DNA of 64,000 nt, taken from Mugil cephalus. Lineage: Eukaryota > Chordata > Actinopteri > Mugiliformes > Mugilidae. Shown piece after piece: positions 50,901-62,928 of this stretch (position 1 is its first letter; each line of letters begins with the position of its first letter). The stretch is taken from assembly GCF_022458985.1 (NCBI RefSeq), contig NC_061790.1, positions 17,588,397 to 17,652,396 of the forward strand, written 5' to 3'. Made by a program: the position numbers and the translations under genes. The notes under the pieces are model-generated. The model was not told the origin of the DNA and searched no databases. It worked only from the letters and a program-made list of their open reading frames with translations.

Positions 50901-53900
50901 CAGTTTCAACATCACTGTAACATAAATAACGGTGCTTACATGTGCATAGTGTAGGTCACTGATGATGATAACCCTCTGTCTTGTGCTGTGTTATGGCTTT
51001 TTAAAGCCTGATAGATTTCCTTCATTATTTGCAGATCTACATTCAACACACACTCTCCCTGTAATGGCTAATAAACCTTATCTTATCCATCCCACCATAA
51101 CCTTAAACAATAGTAGATTAACATTTGTATTACCTACAATGGGAGTATAAAGTAAATGATCTTTTATTTATATAGCGCTTTTCTACCTATTGGTACTCAA
51201 AGCACTTAACTGTCACAGTGACATGTTTACCTACTCATTCACACAAGTGGACAGACATCACAGTCACGCATCAGTACCAGACATTGGGAGCAATTCAAGT
51301 TCAGGAGCAACCCCTTGCTAACCCTCTGGTTTGTGGACAACCTACCAACTTAGTGTTGGTTTGACCTCTGTAATGTTTTGATAATAATTCCACCACCACC
51401 AGTTTGTATCAATAGTTCAGGTCTTTCTTCTTTTTTAACAGTCACAATTGCCAGAGCGATTGAACTGAAGCACAATGCCACACTCATCGCAGCTTTGGCA
51501 TTTGAGACGGCAAACTTCTATCAAAAAGCCGGTCAGTATTTTCCCATCTGTTTAAAGCATCACTGCTAATACTGTCATTTTGCAGGCTATTAAGAGTCAG
51601 TATTTGTCTTCCTCCAGACCACACACTCAACACCTTGGAGCCAGAGTGCAGCAGCAAGTGGAGGAAGTATCTTCAGCTGAAGCAGCACTTTTACATGGCT
51701 TATGTGTGTTGACACCTCTGTTTTGCATGAAAACTACTCTTCAAAGATAGGAAAAACAATCAACCCGTCTCAAAATGCCACTCCATAATTTTGTTTGCAG
51801 GCGTACTGCTATCATGGACAGACACTGCTGGCGAGTGACAAGTGTGGTGAGGCCATAAGATCCCTCCAAGAGGCAGAAAAGTGTAAGTACATCTACATAT
51901 ATTTTGGACAACGTTTGTTTCAACTCACCTCAGATGTGTGTATTTTTAAAAACTTCAAAAGCACATTAAACAAAAAAATTGTTTCCCTCAACTATAGGTA
52001 AGTATCTTGTCATTAACAGACCCTAGTCGTTTGGGTTTCAGGTGGACAACACCCAAATAGGTTCCTATTTAAACCTTAGAAGTGAAGAAAATGCTTGGAT
52101 GAGTGGGGAAACGTAAAGAAATCCTCCCCGTCCAGTTTCCTTTCTTTCAACTTTCATACTCTGGCTTGACTAGTGACTGAGAACGTTCGCCGATAAAACC
52201 AGTACATGATGTGAATCAGCTTTATTGACTTTATAACAATATAAACGAGGAATTTATTCTCTGCATCTAACTCATCCTTGTGTACACGGAGCAAGTATGT
52301 TCTTGGAGCAGTTTAGTTGTTAGCTGCCTTGCCATCATGCATTTGCATTTGTATGTGGAGGGAATACGAACCAGTTCTGTAAGGACAGCTTCCCCTAGAT
52401 CAGGGGTCTTCAACGTTTTTCAGGCCAAGGACCCCCAACCTGATGGAGAGATTAAGTAGGGACCCCCTACCTATTATGTGTTCTATATTAAACTCGGCCT
52501 ATTGCTACTTATAAATACACATCATTGTTATCATTTTGTAATCAGTATTAAGCTATCCCTTATGTCTTCACTATTGGGGTTAATGTGTGAAATTTTATAA
52601 ATATATATATATATATATAAAAATATATAAAAAATGTCTAATCAACTTTAGATTTTACCCCCCCCCCCCGCGCTGCCTCCGCTGACTCCCAGTTGAGGAC
52701 TTGCGCTTTAGAACTGTTCCTCACAGGGCTCTCAACCATGACCATGCCATTGTTAACACCGTGCTCTAAACAACTGAGTTAACCTGAAAGCACAAGCGAA
52801 TCAGAAGATTAGCTAATCAGAAGATGTTCATGTGACTCACACAAAGCATGCATGTATTGTTGACTTCAGTCTGTTGATTTTAGACTTAAGCTGCTACAGA
52901 ACACGCTCATTTGGGTTCAGTCACAGTGAAGAATTGCTGTATGCGCATGTAGGCCATAACACAGGTGTTTCCTGCGTGTTTACTTCCTTTGTGTCGCTAC
53001 AGTACTTTTGTACACGTGATGAAATAAGTCCCTTCTATTCTTTTGTATTAACACAATGACGTCTATGTTTAGGTTACTCCCGTGCTGAGGCGCTGTGTAA
53101 AGAGTACCGTCAGACCAAAGGCCCAGGCACCACGGCCAAACCGTCGGAGCAGCTGTTCTTCCTCAAACTGGGCGGCCTCATTAAGAACACACTGGAGAAG
53201 TGCCAGAGAGAAAATGGCTTCATGTGAGTCAGTCACAGCCAACACACATTCAAAGCATGCACGCCCTGTGCCGTACACGCATTTGAACTTAGATGAAAGC
53301 ATCTCTGTCTTGAAGTGATGAACGGAAACATTTGTTCATTTTAGAAAATGTGCACTTACTTTTATTGATGACAACAGTTACTGAGATCATGTGACTTCAA
53401 GCGTGTAGCACATGTAAACACATTACCAACAGCTGGTTACTAATACTCACAACCATGCTAACAAAGCCAGACACACACAGCCTGTTCAGGTCAACTGAGA
53501 TACTTCTGTTGCAGCTGCAAAGCATCATCATTTACAAATCTGAAGGATAGAGAACAGGAATAACTTTTTGGGGTTATTGCAAATACTTTTTTATCTTTTG
53601 AGGGTATACACTCATTTGCATGTTCATTAGGTAAAAAAAAAGTCCTGCACTAAATTCCTCTAGTGACTGTCCTGTTGTTCAGTCCATATTGAAATAGCAT
53701 CAGAAATGTGTTTTATTACCTATATAATTAATTTGGAAGATGTAGTTTGTGGTGCTGTTAAACTGTATTCAGTTAAACTATTTAATTAGCAAATGTGTGA
53801 TTCCACCGGCTAAAATGAAATATGTAACACAATGCATTTCAATAGTACTACAAATGAACACACAGTTAAACAACTCTCTCTGTTATTTAAAAAAAATGCT

Positions 53901-55582
53901 GAACACCATAGCCTCCATGGATACAAGGTTACTCTAGCGTTCCTAATGAGCTGGCAAGTGAGTGTATATTTCCCTTTTTCAGCTTTGTGCATAGCAGTGC
54001 TAGAAATAAAAGTGATGCATGTAGTCAGTTAAAGCCATGCTCAGGTAGCTGGCTCTTTTCTAACACAGTGTAGTAGAAAAGAATCCGCCTCAGGACTTCC
54101 TGCTGTTAGTCATTATTCTCTCTAAAACTGAACACTACAGCTTCAATTATTGTAGGGTATATCACACAGATAATCAGGTGCCACCTCTTTGCTTGAAAAA
54201 CGGCATCGTCAAATCATTCCTCTTAGCTGTCTTTTCAGGTCTCCTTACACATATTGACATACACATGCTGAACTCAGTGGATTTCCAACTGCTCTTTGGT
54301 GTGAAAGTTAATAGTTTGGTGAATCTGACGTGAAGATTTTGCCCAATAAAAATATGAGAATATGAAACCTCGAACATATCTGAGTGCAACACTAAAGCCT
54401 GTGTGGAACCAAATTATTCAGGTATCTCAACCAACTCCTGTTCCCTCAGATACTTCCATAAAGTCCCAGCTGAGGCGCCGCAGCTGGAGCTGAAGGCGAG
54501 CTACGGCTTGGCTGAACCAGTCGCCTTTGAGCTGCCGCCTGTCAGCGAGCTGTGCACTCCTGAAGTCTACGCCACCTTCGACCTGACCAAAGGAGCTAAG
54601 AATGACAAGGTACTGCTGGCAGACAGCACATAACAGAGAGGCTCTAAGTCAGTGGTTCCCAACCTCCCCACTTGTGTCTAACAAATGCAGCACATCTAGC
54701 AAATGTTATGTTATTAGTACTGTTTTTAAGTCTTTTAAGTTTGCAGTTAGGACACTTTCTCCTAGCTTCATAAAATTACTCTCCATCTTTCTGACAACAG
54801 TGACTTCGATGAAAAAACTCTGCTGAGATGATGCCTTCATGAAAACTCTGAAATTCTACATTCCAATTTGGAAATTTTAGTGTTCCGATATCATCATGTT
54901 CATGTTACAGATCATCTTGGAAGAATAAAAAATAAGTTTGGTATATTGTCACTGTTTGCTGAGAATTCAAATATGTGCAGCAGCTATTTTTTATTTTGGT
55001 TGTAATTTCTGAGTTTGACAACTCAGAGCTCAGTTTTTCCCAAGTTGTCTTGAATGCAGCACCAGCTGCAGCTAGATCTCACCCAAACCCCACCCCCACT
55101 CCACTTTTAATTGGCTGGTCATGTTAGTTTGGGGAGGGAAAGCTGCGTTACTCTCATGCCATTGGTAGGTGAACTAAATGTTGATGTTTATGTTTTTTTA
55201 AATTGCGATTGAACAGCACACACTGGAAATCTGACACGGTGCCGGGATACTTTAAGCCCTGCATATTGCACATGTAGGAGACACATGCAATGCTGGTTAA
55301 AACTGGTGACTGCGGTGAAACAGATCAAAGCTGATGGTGAGCTCAGATCAGACAAGTTTTGGCGCCCCCTTTGTGATCTCTGGCGCCCCCTTTGGGGGGC
55401 CACGGACTCCATGTTGGGAACCACTGCTCTTAGTGATAGTATTGTGTTTCTGAGGGTGTATTCCTTCTGTGATTGTGTTGACTTTTCTTCACCTACAGGC
55501 CAAACCCAAGGACGAGGAGGTGAAACCGGTGAAAGAGCCAGATTTGAAGCCCCAGAAGGACACAGGCTGTGTCATCTCTTAA
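47931..55582 (+). CDS. brox: BRO1 domain- and CAAX motif-containing protein BROX
   Basis: Coding exons: 47931-48031, 48568-48674, 49386-49482, 49986-50081, 50203-50275, 50785-50890, 51442-51531, 51618-51703, 51801-51882, 53073-53223, 54450-54609, 55499-55582. All introns are GT-AG and phases match, giving 1,233 nt and 410 residues (human BROX 411). The protein starts [18 protein letters not shown] and is a single BRO1 domain, the boomerang-shaped tetratricopeptide-like fold that binds the CHMP4/CHMP5 C-termini of ESCRT-III. Recognisable blocks include [36 protein letters not shown] and [14 protein letters not shown]. It ends in CVIS, a CAAX box (C407) predicted to be farnesylated and to place the protein on membranes, including the nuclear envelope. 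Several introns carry transposon insertions. Start and stop agree with the family; exon joins were made by eye but each preserves conserved sequence. Confidence 0.95.
50399..50503 (+). repeat. two adjacent perfect inverted repeats in brox intron 6
   Basis: First hairpin: 15-bp perfect arms at 50399-50413 and 50418-50432 with loop GCTG. Second hairpin: 15-bp perfect arms at 50455-50469 and 50485-50499 with a 15-nt loop, extendable by one G-T and three A-T pairs to 50451-50503. Flanking bases suggest a larger imperfect foldback (CATTC/CACTG versus CAGTGGAATG). Likely a MITE remnant or a structured RNA. Confidence 0.75.
51150..51372 (+). repeat. common teleost interspersed repeat (TTTATTTATATAGCGCTTTTCTA type)
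   Basis: Begins with the signature TTTATATAGCGCTTTTCTA, then ACTCAAAGCACTT, and continues with a decayed body ending near a TGGACAACCTACC motif. I recognise this as a high-copy fish retroposon-like repeat, here degraded and lying in brox intron 7. Exact family name is not assigned. Confidence 0.6.
52401..52705 (+). mobile_element. non-autonomous hAT-like element in brox intron 10
   Basis: Left end starts CAGGGGTCTTCAACG followed by the typical GGACCCCC-rich subterminal sequence of fish hAT derivatives. The right end (GTTGAGGACTTGCG) is a decayed inverted copy of the left. Flanking octamers CCCTAGAT and CTTTAGAA match at 5 of 8 positions, compatible with an old 8-bp target-site duplication. 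Internal TA and C runs have expanded. No transposase. Confidence 0.6.
54650..55426 (+). mobile_element. non-autonomous hAT element filling brox intron 12
   Basis: Terminal inverted repeats CAGTGGTTCCCAAC (54650-54663) and GTTGGGAACCACTG (55413-55426) are perfect over 14 bp. They are bordered by 8-bp duplications CTCTAAGT (54642-54649) and CTCTTAGT (55427-55434), one mismatch. An 8-bp duplication and CAG-ended termini are hallmarks of hAT. The 777-bp body has no transposase reading frame. It makes up about 87 percent of the intron. Confidence 0.88.
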
Positions 55583-57365
55583 ACTTCCTACTCATTACAT
55601 TTTCAGCCTCATGCTTCAGTGCCATCGATTATAATGATGGTCTACATTTAGCTCCCCATGTGAACCTCCCTAGGGAAAAAAACAACAACATTTTTTTGTA
55701 ATATAAATCCATGTTGTTTTACATTTATGCTGAGACATGTGTATTGTATCTGAGTATGACAGTCATTAACCCTGCATTTAAGCCACAGACACTTCACAGT
55801 ATGTGGCCACATGCCTGAAACCTTTACCAAGTAAGAACAGTTCTTTCAGGGTCTGGCGAGTGATTACGTGTCAGCTGAAAGGACTGCTTTAAATTAGATG
55901 ATAACTAAGGAGTCTTATAGGTAACATGTTTTTATCAGTGGTGCCTTTGGCTGCAACTTAAACCTGTTCTCCATAACCCCTTTCACACCTGGCCTGATTA
56001 TAGATGACGCAAGTAAAAGAAACTGACCTATTCAATAAGCGGATCCAGTGCACATCCAAACAGAAACACAATGCATTTGTAGTATTCAGTGATAAATAGA
56101 TGAGACTTATATGTTGAACTTTTAACACTACATAAGAACAGGTACATGTAGGAAATATTGCACTCCAACAATCAGCCTTTATATTACCAATTTAATACTT
56201 TCAGATTATTTAAATGCCGTTGAAGCAGATTTGTTCTGATCTAAAACAGACAAAAAAGTTCTGAATTCTGAAATAAAAAATCAACAGTTGAAAAGGGCAA
56301 GACTGCATGTGCTGCTGCTGGTGAATTTGGTTCGTTTTAGCTGTAGCAGTTTACAATCAATTCAGATCAAACAACGTATGTATTATAGTTTTTTTCTTTT
56401 GTACGTGACATGATGGAGCTGTTTTCTACTTTGACTATTCATTTAAGGAAACCATTACTGCATTTGACTCTCTTTACCATGAAGGCTGTGTATTTGGGGA
56501 TATTATGCCTTATAACAGTAGTTCTTAATTTATTTCTGTGGCTATGTAATGATATTTAAACAGCTTAGCGCAGTATAAACTCATATATATATATTTTTTT
56601 CTTTTGCTGGTGTTGATTTTAAGTAAAATTCTTACTCCTGCTAAGTTCTCAGTCACAGTTGTCAGTAGTTGACGGCACTGTACATGTACTGACCTTTAGC
56701 CCCTTCTTAAAAGATCTGGACATGAGCATTTGTGTCTAAAACAGTTTTACGTCCTCCTGAAGAGCTGCCCCAGCTGCTCCACTGAAACCCCCCACTTTTA
56801 AAATAGAAGTCCAGTCAAATGAAGAGTAATACACGATTGCTACGAACTTGTATAAACTGTAATATACTGCTTATGTGCTCTGAATTAACCTACATGTATA
56901 TTTGCCGACTCGGATCTAAACGTGAGGAGTAGATTGAACCAGACAAACTTCTCCACTCATTTCTTCATAGCACATCTTAACATGTTTGAGTTTGCATTCA
57001 GCTGTGCAGGCATTTCAGCTGGTTGAGATCCGTAGCATCCTCGTGGTTGGGTTCGCTATTCTTTAGCATGTAGTTCATGTAACTCAGATGTGTGGATGTA
57101 AGTGGGAAGCACCGCAGAAATCAGACGATGTGGATTCTTCATCCTGTTCAAGGTGACTGTTTATCATTAGGCCGTGTCACATCATCATTACAGTGTACTG
57201 TACTGTATCTCCTTCCTCCTCTAATGGTGTCCTTCATGTAAAATGTATTTCAAATGGTATTAAATCATCCCTAAAACTACTTCTTCTTTTATGTCATGTT
57301 TACACATCTCAAGTATCTCCCATCAATGACAGAGGAACTACAGACACTGGTAAAATGAAATAAAA
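55583..57365 (+). other. brox: brox 3'UTR and downstream spacer
   Basis: No coding signal. AATAAA-type hexamers at 56272-56277 and 57359-57364 are possible brox poly(A) signals. The remainder is ordinary AT-rich DNA, including a short TA run near 56,585. Confidence 0.4.
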
Positions 57366-57884
57366 TTATAGATAAAGTTGCCAAACATTTGTAAACATAG
57401 GGCATGATATCATGTAGTTGCACCTAAGAAATAATAATAATAAAACAAAAATGTATAAAGAAATAAGGTAAGAGATATGAAGGAGGTCATGTACCAAGTC
57501 AGACAGATTTGTGACTGGCATAAAGTAGATGCTAAGTCTGTTATAGCTGCAACAGGCGAAAAATGGTACAAGCAACTACATGATGTTTATCAAAGCATAA
57601 TCTGTCACTGAGCTTTATAAGCACTATGCTCGACCAGGAAGAACCTCCCAGGCCAGAGCCATCTACTTTACTGGAATTCACTGTTTGCTCTCTCCAAAGC
57701 ACCAGGTAACTTGTCCACCTTCTCTTTGATCATATCATATTATTGTACAGAATGAAAGTATATTCAAGAATGTACCGCAGTCAATACGTCTGAAAGCACT
57801 GCCTGACAGCAATCTAAAGTCCATCCTATTTGGAAATTGATTTTTCTCTGTATGACAAACAAGAAACTTATTTAAGCAAGAAAA
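57366..57884. other. brox-mep1a intergenic spacer
   Basis: AT-rich, with short AATAAT runs near 57,430; frames here are short and composition-driven. Nothing recognisable. Confidence 0.4.
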
Positions 57885-58025
57885 ACAAATACTTTTTAGG
57901 GTTCATACTGTATATTATAATGCACTTATCTTTTGCACTGATGGGAGAGCTGCACCTCAATTTCGTTGTGTAATGTATATTGTTATATGCTACCGTGCAA
58001 TGACAATAAAGACTAATCAATTCAT
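57885..58025 (+). mobile_element. LINE 3'-end fragment (L2/Rex1-like tail)
   Basis: Contains the fish LINE 3'UTR signature GAGCTGCACCTCAATTTCG followed by GTGCAATGACAATAAAG. Only the extreme 3' end survives; no reverse-transcriptase sequence is visible upstream. Confidence 0.55.
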
Positions 58026-58463
58026 TCAAAACAAAGAAGGTAAGATTCACCTCGGGTCTTACAATGTTCCTATATCACAGTGTTCCCATACCATCAGAGG
58101 TCGGTTAGACAGCAAGAGACATGTACAGTTGAAGTAAAATATTACATTTAGTCAAAACATTAATCAATTATCTTAAAAAACGAGCGTTTTAATACACAGG
58201 CGGACGCAGATTGACAGAAATGGTGTATTTATCGCCATCTGTTGGTTGAACAGCAGAAAAACGTTCCAACTTCAAGCCTAAAGGACAGGTTCTGACATCC
58301 ACTTTGTTTGAGGACAGTCATTTCAGAAACTTTAGTAACAGAGTCTCCAATCAAACTGCATACTTTTAAAATGTCAGGTGCATTTGAACACCCGGAGAAA
58401 CCCCAAGCAAGCTTGGGGTGAGCTTATAAACTATTCAGAGAGGGCTTCTGTCTTTTTTTCCCA

Positions 58464-58490
58464 TGACCTTTGACTCAATCGCATATAAAA
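58464..58490 (+). promoter_or_regulatory. mep1a: HNF4/DR1-like site and TATA box upstream of mep1a
   Basis: TGACCTTTGACTC at 58464-58476 is, on the minus strand, GAGTCAAAGGTCA, close to the HNF4-alpha DR1 consensus. Seven bases on is TATAAAA at 58484-58490. Meprin alpha is an intestinal and renal brush-border product in mammals, tissues controlled by HNF4 (established), so the pairing is plausible. The start codon is about 290 bp downstream; use of this promoter is inferred. Confidence 0.4.
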
Positions 58491-58777
58491 TTATCCTTTG
58501 GCTTACTGTATCATAGACAACCTTGAGCTGGTTAGAGGCTGTTGAGCTGACTTTAGGGTCAATCTCAAACCTTATTTATCAGATAACAGACAGGGGTAGT
58601 GTCAAAAAGTGCATGGCACTGCAACCTTGTGCACAAAATGCCAACCAATCAGTAACAGCTTTCAGTCAAAGTCCTTAAGTTACTCTTTATAGCCAACATA
58701 AACCTCATCCAGTTCTAAAGGTCGTATCTTGTCTGCGTGTAAAGCATCGAAGAGACGTTTACCTGGTGATTTTCTGC

Positions 58778-61700
58778 ATGATGATGGAGAGAGCACTGTT
58801 ATTGTTTGGACTGGTGGCTCTGGCCACTTCATACGCAGTGAGTATTCATCTTTTACAGTTAGCATCATTTCCCTGAACTGCACTTGGACTGACATTGATT
58901 TTGCTTCATGCAGATACCAGTTTCAACTAAGGTACACGGTAGGTCATAAGTGAATCTTTGCTACAAGACGTCAAAGTTGTGAAAGAAAGAAATGTGACAG
59001 CTAGCTTTGTCTGTCTTTATTACAGAGGTGTATGAGAATGGTGAAGATGAGAATCCCATCCTAAACAAGGGTGAGCTGCAAAGCTGCATTGCTACATAAT
59101 CCACGCACTAATGTGGAAATGTGTAAAATGTCGAGTAACTGGATAATTAACCCTGTTCTCACTTATGCTGCAGATTCAGACGACAGCCTCTTTGAAGGGG
59201 ACATTTTGATTCCTGTAAGTTGTAATTAAAGGGAATCTTTTAGATGATCTCTGTTAAGAATTTGTTGATAAGTGCAATATGTATCTTAAATAATGTTTTT
59301 TTGTGTGTATTTGTGCATTGATTGGGCATTAAAATCACAGTTATTTAGAGTCATGTTTAAACACCTTGTGCATGCTACAGCAAGAAGGAAAAAATGCCCT
59401 GATTGACAAGAGATACAGATGGAAGTTTCCCATCCCTTACATCCTGGGTGATGACTTGGGTGAGTCGCTTTAGTATGCGTCACACACACACACGCACACA
59501 CACACACATATATATATATACACACATATATATATACATCCATTGTTGTTTGTCACGCTCCCCAGATCTGAATGCCAAAGGCTGCGTCCACCAGGCGTTT
59601 GAAATGTATCGGCTCAAGTCTTGCATCGACTTCAAACCTTACGAAGGAGAGAAGACCTTCATCAAGTTTGTCAAGAGAGGAGGGTATGGCAAGACTTCCA
59701 CTTTTGTGTCACTAGCTGTAAAACAAGCAAAAAAAAAAACCTCACAACTCACCTTCAGTCTCTGCGTTCAAGTTCATGCTATCTGGTGAACTAAAGCAAT
59801 ATGTGACTTTGTGTTAATGGTTTCAGTTTGATTAACTATTCACTTCTGACATTGAACTGGTATTAGGTGTTTACAACTACTGCACCTCTTGTTGCATCTA
59901 CTGTGTACCACATATTCAAATACTTTACAGAAAGATAATTCATTTCCATAGTCCTGGAACTCTTTCTTCAGGACCTTATGTTGTCCTGAGGGGGCAATCA
60001 ACGTACGTACTTTAGTTCAAGTGCTTTGCGACTTGTTTACCGTTGGTCTATTTCCTCAGTAGCTCTGGATGAAGCTTTGTCAAGACAACCAACTGTCGCT
60101 ATGTCATCACTGTGCTGTCATAGGTGCTTCTCCAGCGTTGGCGTCCAGGAGAATGGTCAGATCTTGTCTTTGGGGAGAGGCTGTGACCACAAGGCGGTGA
60201 TTGAGCACGAGCTGCTCCACGCTCTGGGGTTTTACCATGAGCAGTCGCGCACGGACAGGGACGACTACGTCGACATCTGGCTGGACCAGGTTACGCCAGG
60301 TCTGTCTAGCAGCTTGATCCTGCATCGTTTCCTTTCATGCTCTGTAAAAGTATTTTTTATCACAGAAATGATAACCTGCTGAATGACTATCCATCTTATC
60401 ACCACCTTTCTGTGGTTACTTAAATACTGGAAATTCCCTTGCAGGACTTGAACACAATTTCAACAAATACAACGATGACTTCATCACTGATCAAAACACG
60501 GCATACGACTATGAGTCTGTGATGCATTACAGGCCGTTCTCCTTCAATAAGAACGAATCCATCCCCACTATCACCACCAAAATCCCAGAGTTCTACAACA
60601 TCATTGGCCAGTACCTCGACTTCAGTGAGAAGGACACTCTGAGGCTCAACCGGATGTACAACTGTTGTACGTATATCTTGCCAGGGTGACCTTTATTGTT
60701 TGACCAGTTTCTTAACAGCTGATAGTGTGAGAATTGTTCGATAAACCTCCAAATCCCCCTCTCTTCCTCCATAGCTGGCCCGCTCACCCTGCTGGATCAG
60801 TGTACTTTTGAGTATGCCAGCATCTGTGGGATGATCCAGACCTCATCTGATGATGCTGACTGGATACATACCAAGAGCAGTGCGGGTGCTGAGGATCACA
60901 CAATCCTAGGAAAGTGCACAGGTCAGAGCTGAGGAATGTTCCTTATTGAAATACCATTTACTGGCAGACAAAGCGAGAAAAAAAGAGCAATATTTAAAGA
61001 GAATGTTTTGTTTTTGTTTTTTTTCAAGATGCTGGTTACTTCATGCACTTTAATACTAAGACCGGGAAGCCCGAAGAGTCTGCTCTGCTGGAATCCCGAA
61101 CCCTCTACCCCAAGAGGAAGCTTCAGTGTCTGCAGTTCTTCTACAAGATGACCGGTAGCTCCAAGGACAGGCTGGTGATCTGGGTCAAAGAGGATGATGG
61201 CACAGGAACCGTTCGCAGAGTGAAGAAAATACACACATTTTATGGTATTTGTTTAAAGGGCACGTCTATGCAGGGTACATTTTTCACAGTGAATGCCGGG
61301 AATTTTCCATCAAATACCTGAACACACAGCTTAGGTTAAAGGCAAATATTCATTCGAAGATTTGTTTAGCTGTTCGGTGGCCGATAGTGATATTCAAATC
61401 AAGTTGTTTGTAGACATCCTGAAACATAAAACTGCACAATTATGAAATGTGTTGATATTTAAGAGCTTCTTACAAGCACTCAAGCACTGTCATGGGAAAG
61501 TTTTGAACAGTGAAGGTTCCTCATGACCCTTCCGTTCCTTTTCCCCTACCTTTTTCTTCCAATGTTTATGCTAAGCTAAGCACAACCGATGAGTTGTATA
61601 TTTCATAATACTCAGTGTTACACACTGGATCATTTTCTTTGCAGGGTCGGTTAACCTAAACTGATTTTGGTTCAAGCTTTCCCTTCATCATCTTCTAGTC

Positions 61701-62928
61701 TTTATGCTACGCTAAGCCAAGCTATTTGTTTTCTGGCTATAAATTTAAGGCCTGATATAAGAGAAGTTAAAGGTTAAAAGATTTGTTGTCGGATCCCTTT
61801 CCTTCTTACACAGCGGATTCTGACCATACATGGAAGATCGCCCACGTCCCATTAGAAGAAGGAGTGAAATTCCGCTACGCTTTCCAAGCTGTGCGTGGTG
61901 ACCCCTCTGGCTCAGCTGGTGGCATCTACATTGACGACATCAGCCTGACCGAGACGCGCTGCCCCAACGCTGTGTGGAGGATCCAGAACTTCTCCAAGAT
62001 CATGGAAACAGCTGACAGCACCACTGTTATTGACAGTCCTCGTTTCTACAGCCCTGAAGGCTACGGTTACGGTGTCCGCATTATGCCCTTGTCAAGTTAC
62101 AGTGATTATACGGGGAACTACGTCGGCCTGTACTTTCACCTGGCCAGCGGGGAGAATGACATGGTGATGCAGTGGCCAGCTGTAAACAGACAGGCCACGT
62201 TGGTGGTGATGGACCAAGACCCAGACATTAAGCTGAGGATGTCCTCTGCTCGCAGTCTCACCACTGACATGAGTAGTAAGTACATTTTGTGGCCAGAGGG
62301 ATTAGAATAAGAACAGTGCACTATGATGACACAATACTGGACCATCTGTGCTTATTCGTGTTTAGCTGACCCAACAAACCATATAAATGTCTTCTGTACA
62401 TTTCTGTAAGAACTAAAGAAAACCTTTGGATCATGTCAGATGGACCAGCCTTCATGTCAAAATCACCCTCTAATATTTACCTTGCATTTTGAACCATAAG
62501 GCTGTATCTACACCAGTTTTCAGCAACATGAGTGCGCAACATGGCTGCTGTTTGTGGTCTACACTGTCTCCTCACTTAGTGATTCTGCCCTTCTGTTTCC
62601 TCTAGTGTCAGATGGAAAGCTACTTTGGGACAATCCCTCGAATGTGGGGAGTTATGACTCCTCCTGTGATTGCTACAGAGGCACATCGTGGGGTTGGAGG
62701 AACTTCATCAAGCACTTTGACCTGAGGAGGCGCAACTACCTCAAGAACGACGATCTCATTATCTTCGTCGACTTTGAGGGTTAGTGGGCCATGCCGTATG
62801 TGAAAATGTTTGGTGTTTTCAGAGACATTCAAATGATCTGTGGCCAGTGAGCAGACAGGTCATAAAATGTTCGTGTGCCCACAGACATAACATCACTAAT
62901 CAAGACTGAAGTTCCCATTTCCGGGTAA
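58778..62928 (+). CDS. mep1a: Meprin A subunit alpha-type, astacin metalloendopeptidase (short, no membrane anchor)
   Basis: Coding exons: 58778-58837, 59028-59070, 59174-59214, 59381-59459, 59566-59683, 60124-60299, 60445-60666, 60775-60921, 61029-61244, 61814-62275, 62606-62779, 62885-62928; 593 residues. Order: signal peptide (1-20); propeptide with the FEGD aspartate switch (41-44); astacin domain from about residue 60 with [19 protein letters not shown] (zinc ligands H142, H146, H152; catalytic E143) and Met-turn SVMHY (197-201); MAM domain about 252-417; MATH/TRAF domain about 418-580 ending in [11 protein letters not shown]. The frame ends TEVPISG then TAA. Mammalian meprins continue with an inserted domain, EGF-like module, transmembrane helix and tail (human alpha about 746 residues), all absent here. 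The MATH end and linker resemble alpha more than beta. It is predicted to be a secreted, trypsin-activated gut/kidney protease. Any of three tandem ATGs (58778, 58781, 58784) could start it. Confidence 0.92.
59481..59538 (+). repeat. CA/TA microsatellite in mep1a intron 4
   Basis: Alternating CA and TA runs in the intron immediately upstream of the exon at 59566. Confidence 0.9.

Noticed and set aside
55285-55701. 138-codon frame crossing the last brox exon
   Set aside because: Starts inside the hAT element and runs through the brox exon in the wrong frame.
59403-59789. 128-codon frame spanning a meprin exon and intron
   Set aside because: Reads through the microsatellite intron; the true coding piece is only the exon 59566-59683.
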